NCBI RefSeq assembly: GCF_010119615.1
Contig: NZ_QOVG01000003.1
Location: forward strand, 124,001 to 188,000
Origin: Pseudoxanthomonas gei
GTDB taxonomy: Bacteria > Pseudomonadota > Gammaproteobacteria > Xanthomonadales > Xanthomonadaceae
Reading direction: 5' to 3'
DNA length: 64,000 bases
Part shown: piece after piece, positions 1-6,920 of the stretch
How positions within the stretch are numbered: the stretch's first letter is position 1
How the letters are laid out: each line of letters opens with the position of its first letter
Made by a program: the position numbers and the translations under genes
The notes under the pieces: model-generated
Told to the model about the DNA's origin: nothing
Database searches by the model: none
What the model saw: only the letters and a program-made list of their open reading frames with translations

Positions 1-1
1 C

Positions 2-118
2 CTGGCGATGCTGCCCGATACCGGCGAGCGCTATTTCTCCACGCCGTTGTTCGAAGGTGTCAACGAAGGCTCCGACGACGAGTGGCTGGCTTCGATAGGG
101 GCTGCGGCGATTCCGTAG
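2..118 (+). CDS. PLP-dependent cysteine synthase family protein, C-terminal end (partial)
   Basis: The frame is open from the left edge to the TAG at 116-118 and gives 38 residues. They include LAMLPDTGERYFSTPLF, a stretch typical of the C-terminus of O-acetylserine sulfhydrylase / cysteine synthase enzymes of fold type II. The catalytic lysine and most of the PLP domain lie outside the window, so the exact substrate cannot be assigned. It converges on the minus-strand gene that ends at 201. The 82 bases between the two genes hold nothing I can recognise. Confidence 0.7.
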   Translation: MAMLPDTGERYFSTPLFEGVNEGSDDEWLASIGAAAIP

Positions 119-200
119 GCGCATCGGCAGGCCCACCATGTCCTTCCCCGTTGCACCGCGATGGCATCCACCGAAACGGTGATGCCGCCGCGGCCTGCGT

Positions 201-860
201 TTACGCGACCCAGGAATAGCCGGCCGCGATAGCCGCCAGCAACGCCAGCGCCCATAACCAACCATGCTGGTTGGTTTCACGACTCACGGTGTGGGTGCCG
301 CGCACCGTGCCCAATGGCGTGGCGCCGGTGGGCACCGATCCAGGACTGGTGTGCCTGGCCTGGCGCAACGCGTTCATCGCAGCCTTCAGATCGCCACGCT
401 CCATCGCGACCATTGCCGCTTCGGGAAGCTTGAATCCATGCTTGCCGGCGATGCCTTCCAGCTTGGCGCGCATGGCTTCATCGAGTTCGGGACTTGCGTC
501 GCTGCGGTAGCGCTCGACCATGTCCTTGGCTTCCTTCAATCCCAGCCCGGTCATTTCGCGGACGATCTTGATCGCCTCGATCGGCTGTCCGCGCGAAAGC
601 GCGGTCATTGCTTCGACGGGAAGGCCATCTGGCGGCGCGCTCGCGCCCATCGAAGACGTTTGCGGCGCATGGCCGTGTCTGCCGGAAGCATGGGCATCAA
701 GCGCTTCCATCGCGCCACGCAGATCGACGCCATGGTTGGCTTCGCGCACCAGCCTGATCGCCTCGATGCGCAGTCCTCTGGCCAGCGCGGCCGCCGCTTC
801 GGCGGGAATGCGGATGTCACGGGACACAGGCGGCACCAGCAGCAAAGGTGCCGCCACCAT
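201..860 (-). CDS. membrane-tethered protein with tandem L7/L12 C-terminal-like repeats
   Basis: 219 residues. Three related segments are visible. One starts near residue 18 (IPAEAAAALARG...IEAIRLVRE), one near 80 (LPVEAMTALSRG...IKIVREMTGLGLKEAKDMVE) and a shortened one near 143 (LPEAAMVAMERGDLKAAMNAL). The second matches the ribosomal protein bL12 C-terminal fold, whose hallmark is VREITGLGLKEAKDLVE. The C-terminus is a single hydrophobic helix (about 200-218), so the repeats are probably held at the inner membrane, with most of the chain cytoplasmic. True bL12 has an N-terminal dimerisation domain and no membrane anchor, so this is not the ribosomal protein. Function unknown. The start is the first ATG in frame, 17 bases after the stop of the upstream VOC gene, so the two are probably co-transcribed. 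Confidence 0.75.
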   Translation of the reverse strand: MVAAPLLLVPPVSRDIRIPAEAAAALARGLRIEAIRLVREANHGVDLRGAMEALDAHASGRHGHAPQTSSMGASAPPDGLPVEAMTALSRGQPIEAIKIVREMTGLGLKEAKDMVERYRSDASPELDEAMRAKLEGIAGKHGFKLPEAAMVAMERGDLKAAMNALRQARHTSPGSVPTGATPLGTVRGTHTVSRETNQHGWLWALALLAAIAAGYSWVA

Positions 861-877
861 AGCGCATCGCAGGGCGG

Positions 878-1264
878 CTAGATCTCGTACAACTCCAGCG
901 GCAATCCGTCCGGGTCGGCGAAGAAGCTGAAGCGCTTTCCGGTGTATTCGTCCATGCGGACCGGCTCCACTTCGATGGAATGCCCACGCAGGTGCGCGAC
1001 GGCCTGTTCGATATCCGGCACTTCGAAAGCGAGATGCCGCAAGCCGCAGGCTTCAGGCCTGGAGACGCGCGGCGGCGGCGAGGGAAACGAGAACAGCTCG
1101 ATCTGCACGCCATCGCAAACGCGCATGTCGAGCTTCCAAGAATCGCGTTCACTCCGATAGGCCTCGGCAAGAATCTCAAGGCCCAGCACCTGGGCGTAGA
1201 AGGCTTTCGACCGGGCGTAGTCGGACGCGATGATGGCGACGTGGTGGATGCCTGATATCCGCAT
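878..1264 (-). CDS. VOC (glyoxalase/bleomycin resistance) family protein, GloA2-like
   Basis: 128 residues starting MRISGIHHVAIIASDYARSK, typical of the short VOC metalloenzymes annotated as GloA2/YwbC-like. His7 or His8 at the N-terminus, a glutamate in the QIELF segment, a second-module His (LRHLAFEV) and the C-terminal glutamate in PLELYEI fit the four metal ligands of glyoxalase I folds. The ORF runs further upstream, but the ATG at 1264 is preceded by AGGA at 1276-1273, and the longer reading begins with low-complexity Arg/Pro sequence. The substrate is unknown; lactoylglutathione lyase is only one possibility for this subfamily. It lies downstream of fba, beyond a terminator. Confidence 0.8.
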   Translation of the reverse strand: MRISGIHHVAIIASDYARSKAFYAQVLGLEILAEAYRSERDSWKLDMRVCDGVQIELFSFPSPPPRVSRPEACGLRHLAFEVPDIEQAVAHLRGHSIEVEPVRMDEYTGKRFSFFADPDGLPLELYEI

Positions 1265-1280
1265 CGTTGCGATCCTCATG

Positions 1281-1304
1281 AAAACGCCGGCGCGAGGCCG
1301 GCGT
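1281..1304 (-). terminator. rho-independent terminator after fba
   Basis: Perfect 8-bp stem (1284-1291 with 1297-1304) and 5-base loop, followed on the minus strand by TTTT. It lies 58 bases past the fba stop and just upstream of the VOC gene. Confidence 0.7.
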
Positions 1305-1361
1305 CTTGAACCTTCTCCCAACGGGAGAAGAGCCTGCCCCGTGGGGCTCAGTCGCGGCGGC

Positions 1362-2366
1362 TCAGCCTTCCCACTTGCCCAATGCGGCCAGGCCGTTGTC
1401 GCGGGCGCGGGCGTGGACAATGGACTGGGCCTTGGCGAAGTTGCCGACCAGGTCCTGCGACCACAGCTTCAGGGCCGCCGACTGCATGGCGCGGCCGTAG
1501 GAGAACGACAGCGGCCACGGCAGGTTGCCCAGGCGGTTCATCGCATCCAGGTGGGCGGTGGCGTCTTCGTCGTTCTGGCCGCCGGACAGGAACACGATGC
1601 CCGGCAGGATCGCCGGCACGGTGCTCTTCAGGCACATGACCGTGGCTTCGGCGACTTCATCGATGCTGGCCTGCTCTTCGCAGCCCTTGCCGGCGATGAC
1701 CATCGAGGCCTTGAGGATGGTGCCTTCCAGCATCACGTTCTGCTCGTACAGCGCGCCGAACAGCGCACGCAGCGTGGCTTCGGTGACTTCGTAGCAGGTC
1801 TCGATGTCGTGGTCGCCGTCCATCAGCACTTCGGGCTCCACCATCGGCACGATGCCGGCTTCCTGGCACAGCGCCGCATAACGGGCCAGCGCGTGTGCGT
1901 TGGCTTCGATGCAAGTGCCGGACGGGATGTCATCGCCGATGTTGATGACCGCGCGCCACTTGGCGAAACGCGCGCCCAGCGAGTAGTACTCCTTGAGGCG
2001 GTCGCGCAGGCCGTCGAGGCCTTCGGTGACCACTTCACCGGGGCAGCCGGCGAGCGGATGGGTGCCGCGGTCGACCTTGATGCCGGGGATGATGCCGTTG
2101 GCAGCCATGACCTTGGCGAACGGCACGCCGTCCTTGGTCGACTGGCGCAGGGTTTCGTCGTACAGGATGGCGCCGGAAATGTGGTCGCCCAGCTTCGGCG
2201 TGGTCAGCAGCATCTCGCGGTAGGCGCGGCGGTTTTCCTCGGTATTGGGAATGCCGACGCCTTCGAAACGCTTGGCGATGGTGGCGGTCGATTCGTCGAT
2301 CGCGATGATGCCCTTGCCGGCGGCCACCATGGCCTGGGCGGTTTCGGCAAGCTGTTCGATGCTCAT
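1362..2366 (-). CDS. fba: class I fructose-bisphosphate aldolase
   Basis: 334 residues, full length for a bacterial homologue of the eukaryote-type class I aldolase (Schiff-base enzyme, no metal). It cleaves fructose 1,6-bisphosphate to glyceraldehyde 3-phosphate and dihydroxyacetone phosphate in glycolysis, or the reverse in gluconeogenesis. Visible landmarks are GIIAIDESTATIAKRF near residue 19, VPMVEPEVLMDGDHD near 173 and the Schiff-base lysine at about residue 219 in LEGTILKASMV. It follows pyk and the TonB-domain gene on the same strand, completing a glycolytic block with pgk. A TATAAT box 33 bases upstream of the ATG suggests a promoter of its own. Confidence 0.95.
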   Translation of the reverse strand: MSIEQLAETAQAMVAAGKGIIAIDESTATIAKRFEGVGIPNTEENRRAYREMLLTTPKLGDHISGAILYDETLRQSTKDGVPFAKVMAANGIIPGIKVDRGTHPLAGCPGEVVTEGLDGLRDRLKEYYSLGARFAKWRAVINIGDDIPSGTCIEANAHALARYAALCQEAGIVPMVEPEVLMDGDHDIETCYEVTEATLRALFGALYEQNVMLEGTILKASMVIAGKGCEEQASIDEVAEATVMCLKSTVPAILPGIVFLSGGQNDEDATAHLDAMNRLGNLPWPLSFSYGRAMQSAALKLWSQDLVGNFAKAQSIVHARARDNGLAALGKWEG

Positions 2367-2398
2367 GAGGATCCTGTGCGGCGCGGGAAAGGGGCCGA

Positions 2399-2404
2399 AT
2401 TATA
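2399..2404 (-). promoter_or_regulatory. probable -10 box (TATAAT) of fba
   Basis: A perfect TATAAT on the minus strand, about 33 bases upstream of the fba ATG and inside the 110-base gap after the TonB-domain gene. No good -35 hexamer is seen at 16-18 bases, so it may depend on an activator or be coincidental. Confidence 0.45.
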
Positions 2405-2476
2405 GCCCGGACGGCCGTACAACTCCCCCGCACGGTCGAATGCAAGCGGTTTCACAAGGAGCTGCCTGCGCCGCTT

Positions 2477-3004
2477 TCAGTGCGGCAGCGGCTTATTGGC
2501 AGCGGCCTGCATGAAAGCCTTGAGATCGTCGATCTTGCATTGGCTGCCAGAATCGTTGCCGGTGTCGAGGGTGAAATCGGTGAAGACCGACGCGAATCCC
2601 CGCAACCGCCGGGGATTCTCCGGGCCAGGCTGGTAACGGAAAGTCTTGAGCATGTCGACGGTGGCCTGGGCGAACTGGCCGATGACTGCCGATTGCCGGC
2701 GCCCACCCGTAAATGAAGCCTTGCCAATCAGCAGTCGGTGCCCACTGGTAGAACCATCCGGCTGGATGACGAATCCGATGTTGACGCAACCGGTCAATCC
2801 AGCGATGAGCGCCGCACGCGGGTATTGGGGGGCCGGAGAGGAAGCCACGTTGAAGTCCCTGCTCCAGTAACGACCTCCCTCCTCTTCTTCCACGACCAGC
2901 ACTTCGTTTTCCGCGATGCCGGCATGCTCCTGCGCGGCGACCGGGACGATCGAACAAGCCAGCAGCAGGCCCGCCACTGCGGCCCACCGCCTGGCCTGTC
3001 CCAT
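2477..3004 (-). CDS. secreted TonB C-terminal-domain-like protein
   Basis: 175 residues. An N-terminal signal peptide (MGQARRWAAVAGLLLACSI, predicted cleavage after VAAQ) puts it in the periplasm. The middle, about residues 55-110, has the TonB C-terminal pattern YPRAALIAGLTGCVNIGF followed by QPDGSTSGHRLL. There is no N-terminal TM anchor or proline-rich spacer, so it is not a complete energy-transducing TonB; stand-alone domains like this are common in xanthomonads and have no agreed role. The ATG at 3004 lies 5 bases after the pyk stop, so it is probably translated from the pyk message. Confidence 0.75.
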   Translation of the reverse strand: MGQARRWAAVAGLLLACSIVPVAAQEHAGIAENEVLVVEEEEGGRYWSRDFNVASSPAPQYPRAALIAGLTGCVNIGFVIQPDGSTSGHRLLIGKASFTGGRRQSAVIGQFAQATVDMLKTFRYQPGPENPRRLRGFASVFTDFTLDTGNDSGSQCKIDDLKAFMQAAANKPLPH

Positions 3005-3009
3005 CCCTA

Positions 3010-4476
3010 TCAAAGCTCGCCCAGCCCCTCGGCCTTGCCGTCGGCGCCCAGCTGCAGCAGCCGCAGCGTGTTGGTCGCCCCGTGCTGTTCCATGTGGTCG
3101 CCGCTGGTGAAGATGACGCGGTCGCCCGGGACCAGCCGGTTGAGGTCGCGCAGGATGCGCAGCGAATCGCGCGCGGCCTCGCGCGGGGCCAGCCCGCGGC
3201 TGTCGAAGGCAATGGGGAACACGTCGCGGATCATCGCCATGCGCCGGCGCGCGCCATCGTGGCGCGAGAACGCGTAGATCGGGGCGCTGGAGCGGAAGCG
3301 CGACAGGAAGCGCGCGGTGCCGCCGGACTCGGTCATCGCCACGATCGCGCGCACGCCGATGTGTTCGGACAGGAACATGGTGGCCATGGCGATGGCCTGG
3401 TCGGCGCGCTCCAGGTTGCGCGGCGCCTTCTCGAAATCGGTGTCGGTCTCGAACTGTTTCTCGGCGCCCAGGCAGATGCGCGCCATTGCCTCGACTGCCT
3501 TGACCGGGTAGGCGCCGGCGGCGGTTTCGGCCGACAGCATCACCGCATCGGTGCCGTCGATGACCGAGTTGGCCACGTCCAGCACTTCGGCGCGGGTGGG
3601 AATGGGGCTTTCCACCATCGACTGCAGCATCTGCGTGGCGGTGATCACCACCTTGTTGCGGGCCAGCGACTCGCGGATGATCTTTTTCTGCAGGCCCGGC
3701 AGTTCGGCGTCGCCGATCTCCACGCCCAGGTCGCCGCGGGCCACCATCACCACGTCGCTGGCATCGATGATCTCGGCCAGGTTCTCGATCGCTTCGGTGC
3801 GCTCGATCTTCGACACCAGGGCCGCGTCGCAGCCATGCGACAGCGCAATGCGGCGCGCCTCGTTCATGTCCTCGGCATTGCGGCAGAACGAGACGGCGAT
3901 GAAGTCGACGCCGATTTTGGCGACGATGCCGATCAGCTCCTTGTCGCGCTCGGTCAGCGCGCCCAGCGACAGGCCGCCGCCCTGCTTGTTCAGGCCCTTG
4001 CGGTCGGACAGCATGCCGTCGTTGAGCACGGTGTTGACGATGCGCTCGCCTTCCACCGACTCCACGCGCAGCTGCATCAGGCCGTCGTCGAGCAGCAGCA
4101 CGTCGCCGGGCACCACGTCGGCGGGCAGGCCCAGATAACTGACGCCGACCTGGCTGGCGTCGCCGGGAGGGGCGTCCGCGCTGGCGACCAGGTCGAAGCG
4201 GTCGCCCGCCTTCAGCCGGACCTTGCCTTCGGCGAATTTCTCGATGCGGATCTTGGGGCCGGGAAGATCGGCCAGGATGCCGACCTCGGCACCGGCACGC
4301 TGGGCGGCCGCGCGCACGGCAGCGGCGCGCTTGGCCTGCGCCGAGGGATCGCCGTGCGAGAAATTCAGCCTCACCACGTTCACCCCGGCGCGGAACAACT
4401 CGTCGAGCACGCCGGGCGGGTCGGTGGCGGGACCCAGGGTGGCGAGGATCTTGGTACGGCGCTGGCGGTCGGTCAC
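3010..4476 (-). CDS. pyk: pyruvate kinase
   Basis: Transfers phosphate from phosphoenolpyruvate to ADP, the last step of glycolysis. About 488 residues, as usual for bacterial PykA/PykF. Landmarks: RRTKILATLGPATDPPGVL at the N-terminus, VVRLNFSHGD (substrate/K+ site), SKIERTEAIENL with the catalytic lysine, VMVARGDLGVE (metal/PEP site) and VVITATQMLQSM. I chose the GTG at 4476 because GGGAG sits 8 bases upstream. An in-frame ATG at 4491 overlaps that Shine-Dalgarno sequence, and a longer reading from 4518 adds nothing conserved. It stands between a TPR gene upstream and the TonB-domain gene downstream. Confidence 0.95.
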   Translation of the reverse strand: MTDRQRRTKILATLGPATDPPGVLDELFRAGVNVVRLNFSHGDPSAQAKRAAAVRAAAQRAGAEVGILADLPGPKIRIEKFAEGKVRLKAGDRFDLVASADAPPGDASQVGVSYLGLPADVVPGDVLLLDDGLMQLRVESVEGERIVNTVLNDGMLSDRKGLNKQGGGLSLGALTERDKELIGIVAKIGVDFIAVSFCRNAEDMNEARRIALSHGCDAALVSKIERTEAIENLAEIIDASDVVMVARGDLGVEIGDAELPGLQKKIIRESLARNKVVITATQMLQSMVESPIPTRAEVLDVANSVIDGTDAVMLSAETAAGAYPVKAVEAMARICLGAEKQFETDTDFEKAPRNLERADQAIAMATMFLSEHIGVRAIVAMTESGGTARFLSRFRSSAPIYAFSRHDGARRRMAMIRDVFPIAFDSRGLAPREAARDSLRILRDLNRLVPGDRVIFTSGDHMEQHGATNTLRLLQLGADGKAEGLGEL

Positions 4477-4544
4477 GCAGTTTTCTCCCATTCGATGCCC
4501 GGAAACTAGCACATCCATGGGACCACTTCGATGCCATTAGCGCC

Positions 4545-4571
4545 GGGTTTTATTGCATGGCAACAAAACCC
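4545..4571. promoter_or_regulatory. long hairpin/palindrome upstream of pyk
   Basis: An outer 7-bp stem (GGGTTTT with AAAACCC) encloses an inner 4-bp stem (TTGC with GCAA) around an ATG triloop, with one A-C mismatch between them. It lies in the 182-base gap between the TPR gene stop and the pyk start. No U-run follows on either strand, so an operator or mRNA-end structure is as likely as a terminator. The rest of the gap shows nothing clear. Confidence 0.35.
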
Positions 4572-4658
4572 CAGCTAATCATGACCTTAATTCCGTCAAA
4601 TGGTATTTAACTGGTCTTTGCATTGGGCACATTTGCGGGTCTGCGAGCACACCGCCTG

Positions 4659-6920
4659 TCAGTCGGCGGTTGCCGGGCTGTCGTCCAGATAGGGCTTGTT
4701 CTGCTGGTAAAGCCTGAGCCGGCGCAGGTATCCGTTCTGGTCGTGCTCCTCAGCCAGCGAGTCGAGGCTCCAGTAGCGGGTGAAGCGCGTGATGACAGCC
4801 TGCTGGCTGCGGGCCGCGCCCGCATGGTCTCCGCTCGCTGCCTGGCACGCGGCGACGGTATCCAGCCGTCCCCAGGCCAGGTCGGGCTGCTTGAGCATCT
4901 TTTCCGAGTACTTCATGCCCGCCGCCACGTTGCGCGCGGCCGGATCAACGGCGGTGCAGTAGGCCCACGCCATGTTGTTGAGCGCCCAGGATTCGTCGTC
5001 ATCCTGCGCCTCGGTCCACAGGCGCACGGCCAGCGCGCGATCCTCGACCCCGGTGCGGTTGCGATACAGCCAGTCGGCGTAGCCGACCTTGGGACCCAGT
5101 TCCTTGGCCGCCAGGATGCGGTCGATCCAGGGCTGCGCCTTTACGGCACCGTCTGGGCCGAGGTCTCCTTCCAGGTATCCGATGGCCAGCAGCAACTGCG
5201 ATGTGCCATCACCGGTCTCGGCATCCCGAAGCAACCACCGCTCGGCCCGTAGGGGGTCCTTGGCGATGCCCGTTCCCTTCATCGCCATGTACGCGGCGCG
5301 CCGGCGTGCTTCGCCCATCGCCGGGGCCTCGCCCAGCTCGACGTACCAGTCCATGGCTTGCCTGGCGCTCTGACCGAGGGCGGCGTGGTCTTTCGCGTAA
5401 AGAGCCGCGAGATCGAGCATGGCTTCGCTGTCTCCTGCCCGAACCGACGCCATCAACCAGCGTTCGGCAGCCTTCCACTCATGGAGCATCGCCGCGCGGT
5501 CGGACAGGTACTTCATCGCCGGCACTTCGCCGCCCAGTGCGGCCGAACGCATTCGATCCAGGACCAGCCCGGGCGCAGCCTCGGGACTGTCGGTCATCAG
5601 GTTGAAGGCCTGCATCTGCAGCGCGCCCGGATCGCCCGCCTCTGCCGCCAGGCGCAGCGACTCCAGTCGCAGGTCCTTCCGGTCCTTTTCCCGCCAATAC
5701 TGCGACAGCCACCAGTGTCCTACGCCGATGGCGTTGCTGGCCGGCGCGGCCAGTACCTGCAGGTCGCTTTCCTGCAGGTCGTGCTCGTCCCGCTGCAGTT
5801 TCCACGCCGCCAGCGCGGCCCGCACCGCAGGCCGCTCCATCGCGTCGGCGAGGGACTTGCGCCCAATGGCCTTGGGGCGGTCGGCAAGCGTGGCCAGCGA
5901 CATGTACTCAAGGGCGACTTCCTCGGCGCTGGCCCGGCGCAACGCGGCCGCCAGCAATCCGTCGGCGACTTCGTCATCGCGCCTGGCTACCAGGCCCTCG
6001 CCATGCAGGAAGGCGAGCATGACCATCGGAACGACATGCTTGGCCTCCGCCTGTTCCAGCAGTATGTCCTCCAGTCCCTCCCCACAGCCCGAGAATGGTC
6101 TGCGCGCGCACAACGTGATCCACAACCGCAGCGACTGGATGCCGCCGTAGCCTGAGCTGACGCGCAGCGCTTTGACCTTGGCCGCCGGCTCTGCCAGCTG
6201 CATGGCCGTCCGCACCGCCTTCAGGTCGACGGCAGCCAGCTCGTTGCCCTTCACTTGCGCCGCTTCGAAGAAATCCGCGAGCAGGTCCTTGTAGAACGGA
6301 TAGCCGGCGTATTCGTTGCTCCCCTTGAGGCGCGAAGTGACGTCCACGTAGTCGAACAGGTAGGTGGTTTCCTTGCCGGCTTCCGCGTCCCATGCCGCGA
6401 CCGCCAGAGGGAAGTAGCGCGCCGGCCTGGTCTGGACGAAATACTCGTAGCGCGCTTCGAGGCCGGCGACCTGCAGCAGCGCGTAGACATCACTGGGACC
6501 CAATACACGGATGGGCATCGGCCACGGCAACTGGCGTCCATCCTTCAGTGCTTCCCTGGAAAGCGACACCAGCGCACCTTCCAGCCTGGTTGCCCGCTCC
6601 GCCTGGCCAGTGGCTTCGGCGCACAGCAACGCGGTGCGCACGACCACGATGCTGACCGGGGCCTTCACCAACGCATCGTCAACCTCGGCCGCATGCAAGC
6701 GGCAGGCTTCGGCGTCGACGCCTTCGGCCGAGTATTCGACTTTGTCGAGCACCTCATAGGCCGAATAGGCGCGCTCGAATTCGGCCGACTGCATGAACTC
6801 CTGCCAGGCCTTGCCGGCGTCGGTGGCGACGGAGTCGATATCCACCACCGCTGCCATCGCGTGCAGCGGAAAGGACACCACCAGGCCCAGGCACAGACGC
6901 GCTGCCAGCCGTCTTCTCAT
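4659..6920 (-). CDS. periplasmic Sel1/TPR-repeat protein
   Basis: 753 residues with an N-terminal signal peptide (ending near LHAMAA). The C-terminal half, from about residue 410, is built of alpha-helical Sel1-like repeats with the A..W...A...G...A spacing, for example GDPGALQMQAFNLM, GDSEAMLDLAALY and GDGTSQLLLAIGYLEG. The N-terminal half is helical and unassigned. Such repeats bind partner proteins rather than catalyse reactions. Its ATG overlaps the stop of the DUF3857 gene by 4 bases (ATGA), so the two are translationally coupled and probably work together. No specific function can be given. Confidence 0.7.
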   Translation of the reverse strand: MRRRLAARLCLGLVVSFPLHAMAAVVDIDSVATDAGKAWQEFMQSAEFERAYSAYEVLDKVEYSAEGVDAEACRLHAAEVDDALVKAPVSIVVVRTALLCAEATGQAERATRLEGALVSLSREALKDGRQLPWPMPIRVLGPSDVYALLQVAGLEARYEYFVQTRPARYFPLAVAAWDAEAGKETTYLFDYVDVTSRLKGSNEYAGYPFYKDLLADFFEAAQVKGNELAAVDLKAVRTAMQLAEPAAKVKALRVSSGYGGIQSLRLWITLCARRPFSGCGEGLEDILLEQAEAKHVVPMVMLAFLHGEGLVARRDDEVADGLLAAALRRASAEEVALEYMSLATLADRPKAIGRKSLADAMERPAVRAALAAWKLQRDEHDLQESDLQVLAAPASNAIGVGHWWLSQYWREKDRKDLRLESLRLAAEAGDPGALQMQAFNLMTDSPEAAPGLVLDRMRSAALGGEVPAMKYLSDRAAMLHEWKAAERWLMASVRAGDSEAMLDLAALYAKDHAALGQSARQAMDWYVELGEAPAMGEARRRAAYMAMKGTGIAKDPLRAERWLLRDAETGDGTSQLLLAIGYLEGDLGPDGAVKAQPWIDRILAAKELGPKVGYADWLYRNRTGVEDRALAVRLWTEAQDDDESWALNNMAWAYCTAVDPAARNVAAGMKYSEKMLKQPDLAWGRLDTVAACQAASGDHAGAARSQQAVITRFTRYWSLDSLAEEHDQNGYLRRLRLYQQNKPYLDDSPATAD

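Noticed and set aside
201-860. Ribosomal protein bL12 (rplL)
   Set aside because: Has repeats and a C-terminal TM helix and lacks the N-terminal dimerisation domain and rplJ neighbour.
3082-4509. 475-residue open frame opposite pyk
   Set aside because: Shadow of pyk codons, with the same low-complexity composition and no domain.
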